Below, piece after piece: positions 13,749 to 22,759 of a stretch of 44,813 nt of DNA (its first letter is position 1; each line of letters begins with the position of its first letter). Position numbers and translations under genes: made by a program. This DNA is from Bacillota bacterium (GTDB taxonomy: Bacteria > Bacillota > Limnochordia > Darwinibacteriales > Darwinibacteriaceae). The DNA is taken from positions 1-44,813 of the forward strand of contig DUPN01000036.1 of assembly GCA_012838305.1 (NCBI GenBank), written 5' to 3'. The notes below the pieces were generated by a model, which was not told the DNA's origin, ran no database searches, and saw only the letters and a program-made list of their open reading frames with translations.

Positions 13749-15197
13749 CTAGAGAACCAGGGCCCGTTCTTCCCTTGTGTTTGGATCGAGGTAGGAAATG
13801 GAGAATTGATGGGTCTTCAGATCACACTCAAGCACAGTCCGATAGGGCTCCTTGTGCCACGTCATCCGCAGCCGATGCCCACCCCTGGACGCGGCAGAAA
13901 ACGTTCCGTCGAAGGCCGGATACGAATTACGGAAGCGCATCAGTTCAAAGAGCTGCTTAACCACGGGTCTTTGCATCTCTTTTTCCGCTTCTTCTAGGCT
14001 ATAATAGTGACGATTAATGTTTCTCCCCACCTTCGTCTCCTCCAGCAGTTGAATGTCATTTTCGCCAGCCAGGAGCCCCACATAATACACTTGGGGGATG
14101 CCTGGAGTGAAGAACTGTATCGCCCGGGCCAAGAGGTATGCATCATCATCATTGCCCAAAGCTGAGTAGTAGGTGCAGTTCAACTGATACACATCGAGGT
14201 TGTTGTACGCCATGGAATTGTAAATGCGCTTAACATTGGCGCCGCGGGAGAAGAGGTAATCCTTAGTCTGCTCGATCTCCTCCTCACTGAGAAGATCTTT
14301 AACATCAACCACACCAATACCGTCATGGGTATCCAAGGTCGTATACTGTTTATGGGGACAGATCTTCAGCCAATGCAGCAGTCGCCGGTTGTCTCCGGAA
14401 TAGAGACTGTACAATAGTAACATGGGCAAGGCAAAGTCATAGACCCAATAACCTCGTTTGGCTAATTCAAGCTGAATCGTGTAATGTTCGTGAATTTCGG
14501 GTAATATCTCTACATCATACGGCTTGAGCACCTCTCTGGCATACTCCAGGAGTTCCCACACTTCCGGCTCCACGAAAAAGCAATTGGTGCCCAACTTTTT
14601 TATGGCGTAGGCAAAGGCATCCAAACGGATAATGGAAGCCCTCTTTTCCGCTAGATAATGGAGGGAATCCCGAATAAAGTCCCGGGTCACCTCGGCACCC
14701 ACGTTCAGATCAATCTGCTCCTCATCGAAGGTACACCAGACCTTCTCGACTGTACCATCCGGGAAATCCACCACTACATATGGAGCCCGCGGTTTACGAC
14801 GATAGATGCGGCCAATATCCTCTTCGGTTGGTTCACCACCCGGCCAAAAGTCCCTATACCGTATGAACATATCCTTGTATCTTGATTGGTCCTTTTTCTC
14901 TCTAAACTCTTGGAAGTACCTCGATCGACAAGAGATGTGATTGACCATAAAATCCACCATTAACTCAAACTCCTGGCCTATCTCCATAATATCATCATAT
15001 GTACCAAAGGCCGGATCTACTACGCTGTAATCGATAGGTGCGAACCCCCGATCAGCAGAGCTGGGATAGAAGGGGAGGATGTGAACGCCCCCTACTACGT
15101 CCCGCAGGTGTTTTTGTAACAGGTGTTTCAGTTCTTCCAGGTTTTTTCCTAGACTATCGGCATAGGTGATCAGCATTATTTCATTAAGAGCGGCCAA
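13749..15197 (-). CDS. sucP: Sucrose phosphorylase (GH13 subfamily 18)
   Basis: 482-residue enzyme converting sucrose plus phosphate to glucose-1-phosphate and fructose. GH13 motifs are FAPIDYSVVDP, MVDFMVNHIS, the nucleophile Asp193 in IIRLDAFAYA, the acid/base Glu234 in ILPEIHEHY and the transition-state pair in TTLDTHDGIG. With the start at TTG 15197 (AGGAGG eight bases upstream) these fall within two residues of the positions known in the Bifidobacterium enzyme (Asp192, Glu232), which supports the start. A longer frame to 15350 would run through its own promoter. A sucrose-6F-phosphate phosphorylase is the main alternative; the ABC transporter favours free sucrose. Confidence 0.88.
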   Translation of the reverse strand: MAALNEIMLITYADSLGKNLEELKHLLQKHLRDVVGGVHILPFYPSSADRGFAPIDYSVVDPAFGTYDDIMEIGQEFELMVDFMVNHISCRSRYFQEFREKKDQSRYKDMFIRYRDFWPGGEPTEEDIGRIYRRKPRAPYVVVDFPDGTVEKVWCTFDEEQIDLNVGAEVTRDFIRDSLHYLAEKRASIIRLDAFAYAIKKLGTNCFFVEPEVWELLEYAREVLKPYDVEILPEIHEHYTIQLELAKRGYWVYDFALPMLLLYSLYSGDNRRLLHWLKICPHKQYTTLDTHDGIGVVDVKDLLSEEEIEQTKDYLFSRGANVKRIYNSMAYNNLDVYQLNCTYYSALGNDDDAYLLARAIQFFTPGIPQVYYVGLLAGENDIQLLEETKVGRNINRHYYSLEEAEKEMQRPVVKQLFELMRFRNSYPAFDGTFSAASRGGHRLRMTWHKEPYRTVLECDLKTHQFSISYLDPNTREERALVL

Positions 15198-15273
15198 CCC
15201 TAGCACCTCCTCAAAACATATCCGTTTTGTGCTTACACTGCGCGTTTTTTCTAACCAACCGTTTACAATCAAT

Positions 15274-15312
15274 AGTATAAAGAACAAAGCAGTATATGTC
15301 AACCGGTTGTCA
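15274..15312 (-). promoter_or_regulatory. Promoter and LacI-type operator of the sucrose phosphorylase gene
   Basis: The minus strand has TTGACA (15297-15302), a 17-bp spacer and TATACT (15274-15279), a near-consensus sigma-A promoter. The 16-bp near-palindrome TGTCAACCGGTTGTCA (15297-15312, plus-strand reading) overlaps the -35 exactly as in the transport operon promoter, so one repressor should shut both. Confidence 0.8.
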
Positions 15313-15552
15313 TCTGACCTCAAGATCAGCGGACATTTTTCCATCTTCATATCCCTTACGGGTATTCATCGTTCGCACCGGTGGCTCGCAAGCGATGACA
15401 GCTTTTGCGTTTTTGGAGGGCACCTGCAGACGCTGTGCAAAACTCTGCCGAGCCGGAACTGTCTGGTTCTCACCATCAAGGATGCAGGATAAGAGGAGTA
15501 CCCTCAGGGCTGAAAAGAAAACGCCAGCTCAATGCCGGCGAGAATACCTCTA

Positions 15553-16539
15553 TTACGTTGTGCCTCGTTCTATCAGTTCCACCGGCAGGCAGTTCTCCGT
15601 TGGTACCGCTTTTTTCTTAACCAGATCTTCAATCAACTTCACGGACAGCTCACTCATCTGCGCCAGTGGTTGTCTGATCGTAGTAATCTGCGGAGAGACA
15701 AGAGAAGCGATGGATACATCATCATATCCAATGATTTTTATATCCTGGGGAATCCTCATCCCTAGTTTGCCGCAGACCTTGATGGCTGCAATGGCCATAA
15801 TGTCACTATTCAGAAAGAGTCCGTCAAGATCAGGATGCCTGACCAGGAGATCGGTCAAAAGTTCCTCATACTCGTCCACTTCAAAGACATTTACATCGGT
15901 TTGCACCGTACAGTAGGGAATATTCTTCTCTTCAGCCACATTCATAAACGCCCGGTGTCTTTGATTGGCCAACATATCCAAGTCTAAACTGCCGCACAGA
16001 TGAGCAATCTTCGTACAGCCCCGCTGGAGCAAGTGTTCCACCGCCAACCTACCGCCTTGGTAGTTGTCCGATGTGACATAGGGAATTCTGCTGGAAATAA
16101 AGCGATCAAAGGAAACCACAGGCAGGTTCAGTTTCTTGTACTCCTCAACCTCCAAGGTATGGCTGGCCATGACGATACCGTCCACCTGATTCCGCCTCAG
16201 CATCCAGATGTACTCCTGCTCTTTCAACGCATTCAGCTGGGAGTTGCAGATCAGCACTTTGTATCCGCGGGAATAGGCATAGGTTTCCAGGTACGATGTG
16301 AGTTCGCCAAAAAAGGGATGAGCCACGGTGGGCACAATCAAGCCGATGATGTTCGACTTCTTGCGAAACAAAGAACGGGCTACTTCGTTGGGATGATAGT
16401 CTAGATCCTCCATGGCTTGATAGACTTTTCGGCGTGTTGCTTCGCTGATATAACCTCGATTGTTTAGAACCCGAGAAACGGTCGTAACGGACACGCCCGC
16501 CTTTTTGGCCACATCTTTGATGGTTGGAATCTCGATCAC
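15553..16539 (-). CDS. LacI-family transcriptional regulator of the sucrose locus
   Basis: 328-residue repressor. The N-terminal HTH is PTIKDVAKKAGVSVTTVSRV with hinge helix region YHPNEVARSL; a periplasmic-binding-protein-like sensor follows (NIIGLIVPTVAHPFFGELTS, GIVMASHTL, DGLFLNSDIMAI, IKIIGYDDVSIASLVSPQIT). The start is taken as GTG 16539 behind GGGAGAG; ATG 16557 has no ribosome site. The nearest regulated genes are sucrose phosphorylase and the sucrose ABC/invertase operon, each with a matching operator. No such operator is seen before its own gene, so it is probably not autoregulated through the same site. A possible TTTACG-N17-TACAAT promoter lies at about 16576-16604. Confidence 0.92.
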   Translation of the reverse strand: MIEIPTIKDVAKKAGVSVTTVSRVLNNRGYISEATRRKVYQAMEDLDYHPNEVARSLFRKKSNIIGLIVPTVAHPFFGELTSYLETYAYSRGYKVLICNSQLNALKEQEYIWMLRRNQVDGIVMASHTLEVEEYKKLNLPVVSFDRFISSRIPYVTSDNYQGGRLAVEHLLQRGCTKIAHLCGSLDLDMLANQRHRAFMNVAEEKNIPYCTVQTDVNVFEVDEYEELLTDLLVRHPDLDGLFLNSDIMAIAAIKVCGKLGMRIPQDIKIIGYDDVSIASLVSPQITTIRQPLAQMSELSVKLIEDLVKKKAVPTENCLPVELIERGTT

Positions 16540-16557
16540 CTGTCTCTCCCAGATCAT

Positions 16558-17043
16558 GGGTTAAAATCTAGTCCTATTGTATCACAGATTTAACATGGCG
16601 TAAAAAAGATCTGGAGAGACTGCTAGAATGGCAACGAAGATCAGGGAAAAAAGCAACGACGAGTGTTTCCAGTGTTCCATAGATGAGCTCCTTCTGTCCT
16701 GCATATGCTGGGATTTTTCTGTATAACCCTAAGTGGTCTCTATTCCAGAAAGGCCGAGAAATTCCTGTCCCAAAACCCTTGTTGCGATTCCTCGCCATTG
16801 TCCTGCTAATTCCGACATCAAGCAGGATGGTCCATCTGTCCATCGCCCGAACGTTCACTTTTCACGAAAAAAGCCTCAAGACGAGACTCCCGGATTCCTG
16901 CCCTCTAAAGAGAGGCAAATGACCCCGCGCGGCCAGACCCCCCAGGGCCAACACCCGAAACAAAATGCGTCTCCCCTCACAGCGTACAAAAGGAAAAACC
17001 TGGTCCGCAGCGAACAGTTATAGCAAGTGAAAAGCAGAAAGGG
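16558..17043. other. Intergenic region between the divergent LacI and serine hydrolase genes
   Basis: About 480 bp. It holds the putative lacI promoter at its left end and must contain the promoter of the serine hydrolase gene at its right end, where I found no convincing boxes. Short open frames on both strands have no ribosome sites and no recognisable products. I see no repeats or strong hairpins. Confidence 0.5.
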
Positions 17044-18489
17044 ATGGGACCCATGTCAGTCGAAGACGGATTGAAACGCAGTCTTCCCGAGAACCAAGGA
17101 GTATGTTCAGGCACCATCAGCCAATTACTTGATCATTTTGCCGAAAAAGAACTCGAGCTGCATAGCATCATGCTCCTCCGCTACGGCCAAGTGGTCGCGG
17201 AAGGCTGGTGGGAACCATATCGTGCTGAGCGGCCCCATATGCTTTTTTCGTTAAGCAAGAGCTTTACTTCCACCGCCATTGGTTTTGCCGTGGATGAAGG
17301 CTTGATTTCAGTCGAGGATAAGGTGTGCCATTTCTTCCCGGAAGAGCAGCCGGCCAGGATTGGGCCTAATTTGGAACGCATGCAGATCCACCATCTCCTT
17401 AGTATGGCCACAGGTCATGAAGAAGATCCGACTGAACGGGTTATCCAGGCTAGCGACGGCGACTGGGTAAGGGCCTTTTTATCCTTGGATGTCCCGCGGG
17501 AACCAGGCACGCACTTCGTATACAATACAGCGGCCACCTATATGCTGGCGGCGATTTTGCACAAGGTAACGGGTCAATCCCTTGTCGACTATCTCACGCC
17601 CCGGCTGTTTAATCCCTTAGGAATCGTTGATGCAACCTGGGAAACCTGTCCCAAAGGGATCAATACAGGCGGGTTTGGACTGAGCATTAAAACGGCAGAC
17701 ATCGCCAAATTTGGACAGCTGTACTTACAGAAAGGCGCGTGGAGGGGAGTTCAGCTCATCAGTCCAGAATGGATTGATGCCGCCACCAAAAAACAGATCA
17801 GTAACGGCGAGGATCCCCTCAGCGACTGGAATCAAGGCTATGGGTACCAGTTCTGGCGATGCCAACATGGTGCGTACCGAGCTGATGGCGCCTTTGGTCA
17901 GTTCTGTATCGTTGTTCCCAAGGAGGAATTGGTCGTTGCCATTACAGCTGGACTAAACGATATGCAAGGCGTCTTAAACGGAGTATGGGAGATACTCCTG
18001 CCTGCCCTGTCTCCCGCTGCTCTTCCAGAAAACAAGGCGGGATATGCAGGTCTGCAAAGGAAGTTGAGTGAACTCGTGTTGCCGCCGCTCCCAAGTGACA
18101 AAAGATCGGGGGCAGCAGGGTTAAGTGGACATTATCTCTTTGCGGACAATGACTTGCAGCTTGAAGCGGCAACCCTGACCTTGGAGGCCGACGCCTGTCA
18201 TGTGCAGCTAGAGCTGCCCTTCGGCCAACCGCGAATCACCTGCGGCTATGGTTCCTATCTGCAGAGCAAACTCAGCCATCGCGGCCAGGACGTAACCGCC
18301 TTTTCCTGTGCGTCCTGGAAGAACGATACTACACTGGAATTCCTGAGCCGCATAGTCGAAACACCTTTTGCCTACAAGGTCACCGCCCTGTTCACAGCTG
18401 GGCAGGTTGAACTTGCGATCCAGGTCAATTGCGGTTTTGGTCCCCGGGAGTTTGTCCTTCATGGGAAATTAGAGACGGCCGAAGACTGA
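17044..18489 (+). CDS. Serine hydrolase of the class C beta-lactamase / penicillin-binding-protein-like family
   Basis: 481-residue protein with a serine beta-lactamase-like (CubicO-type) domain in residues 20-330. The catalytic Ser69 and Lys72 are in LFSLSKSFTS (SxxK), and Tyr160 in HFVYNTAATYML takes the Tyr role of the YxN motif. A GAYRADGAFGQF segment stands where the third motif is expected. The C-terminal 150 residues form a separate beta-rich domain (LSGHYLFADNDLQLEAATLTLEAD) like the lipocalin-like tails of many CubicO proteins. No signal peptide is seen, so it is probably cytoplasmic. Substrate unknown; esterase or peptidase activity is as likely as anything on beta-lactams. ATG 17053 is an alternative start. 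Confidence 0.88.
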   Translation: MGPMSVEDGLKRSLPENQGVCSGTISQLLDHFAEKELELHSIMLLRYGQVVAEGWWEPYRAERPHMLFSLSKSFTSTAIGFAVDEGLISVEDKVCHFFPEEQPARIGPNLERMQIHHLLSMATGHEEDPTERVIQASDGDWVRAFLSLDVPREPGTHFVYNTAATYMLAAILHKVTGQSLVDYLTPRLFNPLGIVDATWETCPKGINTGGFGLSIKTADIAKFGQLYLQKGAWRGVQLISPEWIDAATKKQISNGEDPLSDWNQGYGYQFWRCQHGAYRADGAFGQFCIVVPKEELVVAITAGLNDMQGVLNGVWEILLPALSPAALPENKAGYAGLQRKLSELVLPPLPSDKRSGAAGLSGHYLFADNDLQLEAATLTLEADACHVQLELPFGQPRITCGYGSYLQSKLSHRGQDVTAFSCASWKNDTTLEFLSRIVETPFAYKVTALFTAGQVELAIQVNCGFGPREFVLHGKLETAED

Positions 18490-18530
18490 AAGGTCGGACT
18501 TGACAAACAGACTGCACCGATCAGCAGGGG

Positions 18531-19355
18531 CTATGGCGTCGGATGGAGGTTCACCTTCCTTAGTCTATCAAGACGGGTCCGGTTGTCAAAGGCCCGTAAG
18601 AACAGACCAAAGTCATCTTCATAGAAGTAATCTCCCCCCTTGTCTCTTGCTTGCTGGAAACATAGTCCTTCCCGCTCAGCAAAGACAGGGCAAGGGTAGT
18701 CGGGGCAATCACCGCAGCTGTTTAGACTTCGCTGCAGAACACAGTCTCGAACGGGACAACCGGCATCTATCCGTATTGCACCCTTGCGCCTGGCGCGGCA
18801 CCCGTCGCAGTACATAGAGCCGGGTTCTTCATCTAGCCCATAGTATAGACGCCACATCCACGCTAAGCCCTCTCGCTGATCGCTCTTGCGGATGTTGCGA
18901 GAGTGAGCCTTGCACAAGTCGCATCGATAGCCACACATGGAGATCACTCTCTGATCGGGCTTCTTCTTAATCTGAACCAGCCGCAGAACATCATGGACGT
19001 ACTCGGGATCATGGAGCCGGATGAACATCCATTTGCCATCATGGTATGTGTTGCTCTCTCTGTAGTAGTTCTGGATAAACTCCGAGAACGACGCCTGAAC
19101 CGCCTCATAGTTCAGGCGTTCCTGTTTCCCAAAGATAACGAGGGCGGTAATGGACTGTTCCTCTATGTACAGTGTAAGCAGGGTTTTCCCGCTGCGCCGA
19201 AATTTGAGCTCATTGACCCCATTAAAGACGACATGCGTCACATAATGCGCATCAACATAACCCACAATCCGCTCTAAAACGTCAAATGCTTCCTCACTCA
19301 GACGACCTCGCCAGGACTGAATGGCGCTTTCCAGCATCGTCCGCTCACCTCCCAC
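18531..19355 (-). CDS. DUF3788-DUF3795 fusion protein, Cys-rich
   Basis: 274-residue protein of two parts. Residues 10-140 resemble DUF3788 (an ENELKF-like NELKFRRSGKTLLTLYI stretch, then TYHDGKWMFIRLHDPEYVHDVLRLVQIKKKP). Residues 145-240 are a Cys-rich DUF3795 domain: CGYRCDLCKAHSRN, then YCDGCRARRKG, CPVRDCVLQRSLNSCGDCPDYPCPVF, with at least ten cysteines placed to hold zinc or iron. DUF3795 proteins are widespread in anaerobes and unassigned. It precedes the CPBP protease gene without a gap in the minus-strand cluster 18531-21043. No activity is proposed. Confidence 0.82.
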   Translation of the reverse strand: MGGERTMLESAIQSWRGRLSEEAFDVLERIVGYVDAHYVTHVVFNGVNELKFRRSGKTLLTLYIEEQSITALVIFGKQERLNYEAVQASFSEFIQNYYRESNTYHDGKWMFIRLHDPEYVHDVLRLVQIKKKPDQRVISMCGYRCDLCKAHSRNIRKSDQREGLAWMWRLYYGLDEEPGSMYCDGCRARRKGAIRIDAGCPVRDCVLQRSLNSCGDCPDYPCPVFAEREGLCFQQARDKGGDYFYEDDFGLFLRAFDNRTRLDRLRKVNLHPTP

Positions 19356-20078
19356 TTACCTAAGTAAGGCTGTAATCACAGCTATGGCACCTACTGATAG
19401 CACATTCGTCATACTATGCATGATCATCGGATAGATCACGCTGCCGCTTTTTTCGTAGCAGTCGCCGTAAAAAAGCCCCAGCCCGGCAGCGTAAAGAACC
19501 TGGTTGGCCGAGTACGTGACCTGGAAGGGAGCAAAGGAAAAACTCACATGTGCCAATCCGAAGATCAGAGCAGCCAGCACATTGGCGCGGCTGATTTTTC
19601 CGTGGAGAAAGTGTCCCTGCACATAAAGGCCCAGCATCGTGAGGGCAAAGGCTCTAAAGATCATCTCCTCCGAGGGCCCAGTCACAAGGAGCTGAAAACT
19701 CAGATAGCCAATGATGTTTCTAGCGTTCAGAGGGAAGGGAAAAGGCTGCAGCGACTGTGTTACGATGCTGAAAGCAAGAAAACCCAGCAGATACAAGCTG
19801 AAGTACAAGATAAAGCGCAAAACATAGGCAATCCCGACCTTCTTATTGCCCCATCCTAACCGGAAATCCACGGGCTTCCAGCTCCTTGTGCCCATCATCA
19901 GGACCAGGAAAATGGCGGCCTGGGCCAGATGGTGGACGGTCAACCAAGCATAAGAGCCATCAGGATCGATACGGCTATAGTCAAAGCTATCCGCGAAGAT
20001 TCCCGCTATCTTTGGAACGCTAAGCAAGATCAAAGTCAAAAAAAGTACCCAACCGAGGGGCTTGAACACTCTGGCCAC
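19356..20078 (-). CDS. CPBP-family intramembrane metalloprotease (CAAX/Abi type)
   Basis: About 240-residue integral membrane protein with six to seven hydrophobic helices. The three CPBP motifs are present: GPSEEMIFRAFAL (EExxxR), LIFGLAHVSFS (FxxxH-like) and MIMHSMTN (HxxxN). Glu and His residues of these motifs form the intramembrane active site in family members such as the eukaryotic Rce1. The partner or substrate is unknown. The start is uncertain: GTG 20078 has GAAGGTG nine bases upstream; GTG 20090 and an ATG at 20216 inside the upstream gene are alternatives. The gene follows an M23 peptidase by a short gap. Confidence 0.87.
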   Translation of the reverse strand: MARVFKPLGWVLFLTLILLSVPKIAGIFADSFDYSRIDPDGSYAWLTVHHLAQAAIFLVLMMGTRSWKPVDFRLGWGNKKVGIAYVLRFILYFSLYLLGFLAFSIVTQSLQPFPFPLNARNIIGYLSFQLLVTGPSEEMIFRAFALTMLGLYVQGHFLHGKISRANVLAALIFGLAHVSFSFAPFQVTYSANQVLYAAGLGLFYGDCYEKSGSVIYPMIMHSMTNVLSVGAIAVITALLR

Positions 20079-20110
20079 GTTAACCTGCACCTTCTCTCTG
20101 CTGCGAGATT

Positions 20111-21043
20111 CTAGCGCTGAGCCACATCCTCCTGTTCCATCCATGAGGACCATGGCAGGGCCTCTCCCAGGACAAACTCGGGATCGACAAATGTAGTGCC
20201 AATGGACACGGCCCAATGGAGGTGGGGTCCTGTTGAGAAGCCGGTGCTGCCCACAGTTCCGATGGTCTGATCTTTTACGACCGCTTGACCCACCCTGACC
20301 TCGATCCGATCCAAATGGGAGTATGAGGAGAACAAGTTCCAGCCATGATCCAGAATAACAGTGTTTCCCGTCACATGTAGAAAACGGGCCAAGACCACTT
20401 CACCATTGTTACTGGCCGCAACCTCCGTTCCCCGTGGGGCAGCGATGTCAAGACCGGAGTGTCGCCCGGACTCTTGATCATTGATCAGACGGATTTGTCC
20501 AAACTGGGTCGTAATCCGTCCAGTTAGGGCCGGCTGAAAAAGGCCCTCCCAGAGGGGATCGGAATTGGACCGGGCTCGCGCTGCGTCCGTGTGCACCCGA
20601 TCCTCTGCCCACATCGTCTCGTCACGATGGGATAACAGCTCAGCGGAAACATAAAGCTTCTGGATGGCAAAATCTCGGGCGCTCACCGTGACCCCTTGCT
20701 CCAGCCTGTGCACAATTTGGCCGCCTCTGACGATTTCCGCTTCCAGTCCATAATCCCCCGGCCGAGTGCGGTAATCGACAGGGATCAGGGCCACGACCCC
20801 CTGCCCATAACGGAAGAAACGGGGCTCTTCGTCCAAAAAGGGACAGGCAATCTGCAGGGACAGATCCGAGGCCAGAGGATCGACCTGAAGCAGAAAGAAC
20901 TCCCCCGGTCTAATGTGGTCCGCAGATAGGGTGATCTTAGGCTGAAGTTCATTCTCCCCCAAATCTAGAGCGTACAGCACAAGGACGGCACCCACAAGAA
21001 GGGCTATCCAGACAGGCCATACATCCATGCTTCTTCTCCGCAC
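20111..21043 (-). CDS. M23-family (LytM-type) metallopeptidase
   Basis: 310-residue envelope protein. Residues 12-30 form one membrane segment (signal anchor). A beta-rich, Ig-like region spans residues 35-130. The M23 peptidase domain covers about 185-300, with zinc ligands His and Asp in GRHSGLDIAAPRG and the HLHW motif near its end, plus GTVGSTGFSTG. Such enzymes cut peptidoglycan cross-bridges in the cell wall or act as inactive EnvC-like activators; here all zinc ligands are kept, so it should be active. First gene of the minus-strand cluster that continues into the CPBP protease and DUF3788 genes. Confidence 0.9.
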   Translation of the reverse strand: MRRRSMDVWPVWIALLVGAVLVLYALDLGENELQPKITLSADHIRPGEFFLLQVDPLASDLSLQIACPFLDEEPRFFRYGQGVVALIPVDYRTRPGDYGLEAEIVRGGQIVHRLEQGVTVSARDFAIQKLYVSAELLSHRDETMWAEDRVHTDAARARSNSDPLWEGLFQPALTGRITTQFGQIRLINDQESGRHSGLDIAAPRGTEVAASNNGEVVLARFLHVTGNTVILDHGWNLFSSYSHLDRIEVRVGQAVVKDQTIGTVGSTGFSTGPHLHWAVSIGTTFVDPEFVLGEALPWSSWMEQEDVAQR

Positions 21044-21132
21044 AGCAATCCCTCCCCTCCAATCCTACGAAGGAAAGGTGGAAAGAAGAAGCGGGACCTA
21101 GTGGATTTTCGCGGTGTTGAGGCCCTGACCTT

Positions 21133-21921
21133 CTATCTAGGTATCGCCTTCAGGCTAAAGGTCAAGGGCAGCGCCTTCTCTAACGAAGGATAGAACAAAA
21201 GGCCCTCGCCATCGGGCGTCGTACCTCCCATTCCAGGGACACAGCGGTCGTATTCGTGTAGATACTCAATAAACAACCCCGCCTCCGACAGGGAGTTAAT
21301 CAGACCGCTCATGGTATACATCCAGAAGTAGTTTGTGGCTTCTTTGGCCTCGCAAGCGTAACCCCCGATGGTGCTGTCCTCATCGGGTTCCTGCTGGAAA
21401 TAGGGGTACTTGATCGCGGTGAGGCCGTCTTTCAGTTTTTCTTCATCCATGGCCAGGTAAAACGGATGTGCATCATGGACATAGAAAAAGCCATCATCCT
21501 TCAAGAAATGCCGAATCGTTTGACCCCACCTTTTTAGGTCTGGCAGCCATCCCACGGCGCCGTCGGAGGTGAAGACCAGATCGTACTGGCCTTGATGATT
21601 GTCCATCAACTCCATAATATCCGAGGTTACGAAACGAACGGCGGCAATTCCTAAGTCCTGAGCGAGCCTTGCCGCGAAATACGTGTTATCAGGAACCAAG
21701 TCAACGCCGACCACCTCAGCCCCTAACTTAGCCAGAGCAATAGAATCTGCTCCGATATTGCACTGCAGATGCAGGACCTTCTTACCCGCGATGTCCCCTA
21801 GTTCCCTCTGCACGATGGGATTCAACGCATATCGATTTGTCTCAAATTGCCTCTTATAGTTGCTATAATGATCCTCCGCTAGTAAACCCCAAGCTTTTTT
21901 GTTCGCTTCCACCTTATCCAT
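21133..21921 (-). CDS. Class I SAM-dependent methyltransferase
   Basis: 262-residue soluble protein with a Rossmann-type methyltransferase fold. The SAM-binding motif I is VLHLQCNIGADSIALAKLG near residue 50, with the acidic end of strand 2 in VVGVDLVPD, and motif II/IV-like YDLVFTSDGAVGWLPDL near residue 115. The small-molecule methyltransferases of this type (Methyltransf_25/11) act on many substrates, and the sequence gives no clue to which. The RBS AAGGAGGAAGG precedes ATG 21921. It is on the same strand as the acetyltransferase upstream, 135 bp apart, and may be co-transcribed. Confidence 0.85.
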   Translation of the reverse strand: MDKVEANKKAWGLLAEDHYSNYKRQFETNRYALNPIVQRELGDIAGKKVLHLQCNIGADSIALAKLGAEVVGVDLVPDNTYFAARLAQDLGIAAVRFVTSDIMELMDNHQGQYDLVFTSDGAVGWLPDLKRWGQTIRHFLKDDGFFYVHDAHPFYLAMDEEKLKDGLTAIKYPYFQQEPDEDSTIGGYACEAKEATNYFWMYTMSGLINSLSEAGLFIEYLHEYDRCVPGMGGTTPDGEGLLFYPSLEKALPLTFSLKAIPR

Positions 21922-22056
21922 GGGTCAAACCTTCCTCCTTGGCAAACTCGCTCCTTGCGGATCGTTCCCCCGGCTCCTCCTTGGTTTTCGCTGGGGAGGA
22001 TCTTGCACGGGCTTTCTTGGTATGGGTCCTGAAAGACTCTAAAACCCTCAATATGT

Positions 22057-22578
22057 TTAGCGAACAAAGGTATCAGGTGTCAGTTCGTAATCAATGGAGG
22101 ACTGCAGCTCGCCAAGTTGGTTCCTCCAGGAATCGACTCTCGTTCCAACCTTCCTGAATCCGAGTTTGGCATAAACATGCTGGGCCCGTGTGTTGTCCAC
22201 ATTCGTATCAAGAATGATCTTGTCGTAACCTTTTTGATCAAAGAGGAAGCTGATCAGCATCCTCAGAAATCGTGTGCCGTAACCCTTCTCTTGCTGTTCG
22301 AAACGGCAGATCTTGATCCCAATCTCCGCAATCTTGTTACCCTTGTTACGGTAGTTCATTTCACCGATAGGAACTCCCGCCACTTCCATTATCAGGCGAC
22401 GATGCGTTTCGTCATCATCCTTGGTCAACAGCGCAGCGACGTCCTTTTGTGTGATATTCAATCCATGGGGAAAACCGGCATGTTCCATGACCTTACCATC
22501 ATTCCACCATAGGCAAAGCAACTCTGCGTCCTCTAAGGCGGCATGTCTGATCACCAACTCATTGTCCCTTAGATACAT
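22057..22578 (-). CDS. GNAT-family N-acetyltransferase (RimJ/RimL-like)
   Basis: 173-residue acetyl-CoA-dependent acetyltransferase. It opens with LVIRHAALEDAELLCLWWND, typical of RimJ/RimL-like GNATs, and has the acetyl-CoA binding stretch EIGIKICRFEQQEKGYGTRFLRML (Q/RxxGxG/A as QEKGYGT), followed by ILDTNVDNTRAQHVYAKLGF, the usual C-terminal motif B. The substrate could be a ribosomal protein N-terminus, an amino-sugar or an antibiotic; nothing nearby decides. Start ATG 22578. Upstream, 22579-22759 holds no recognisable gene. Confidence 0.88.
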   Translation of the reverse strand: MYLRDNELVIRHAALEDAELLCLWWNDGKVMEHAGFPHGLNITQKDVAALLTKDDDETHRRLIMEVAGVPIGEMNYRNKGNKIAEIGIKICRFEQQEKGYGTRFLRMLISFLFDQKGYDKIILDTNVDNTRAQHVYAKLGFRKVGTRVDSWRNQLGELQSSIDYELTPDTFVR

Positions 22579-22759
22579 GGGCTCCCTCCCATTCTAGGTT
22601 TACTGCCCAGGATGACATCGCAGGAACGAATCCCCTGTATTCTATTATGCAGGGTTCCTAACCAAGATCCAAGTCGAAGTTGTGTCCCAAAAGAAAAATC
22701 CAAGTACAGCGCGAAAAACTCCCGGTACCGACCAGGAGTCGTCTCAACAATATGCTGTG

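Noticed and set aside
16574-16858. A 94-codon minus-strand frame in the gap upstream of lacI.
   Set aside because: No ribosome site, no recognisable domain, and it overlaps the likely lacI promoter.
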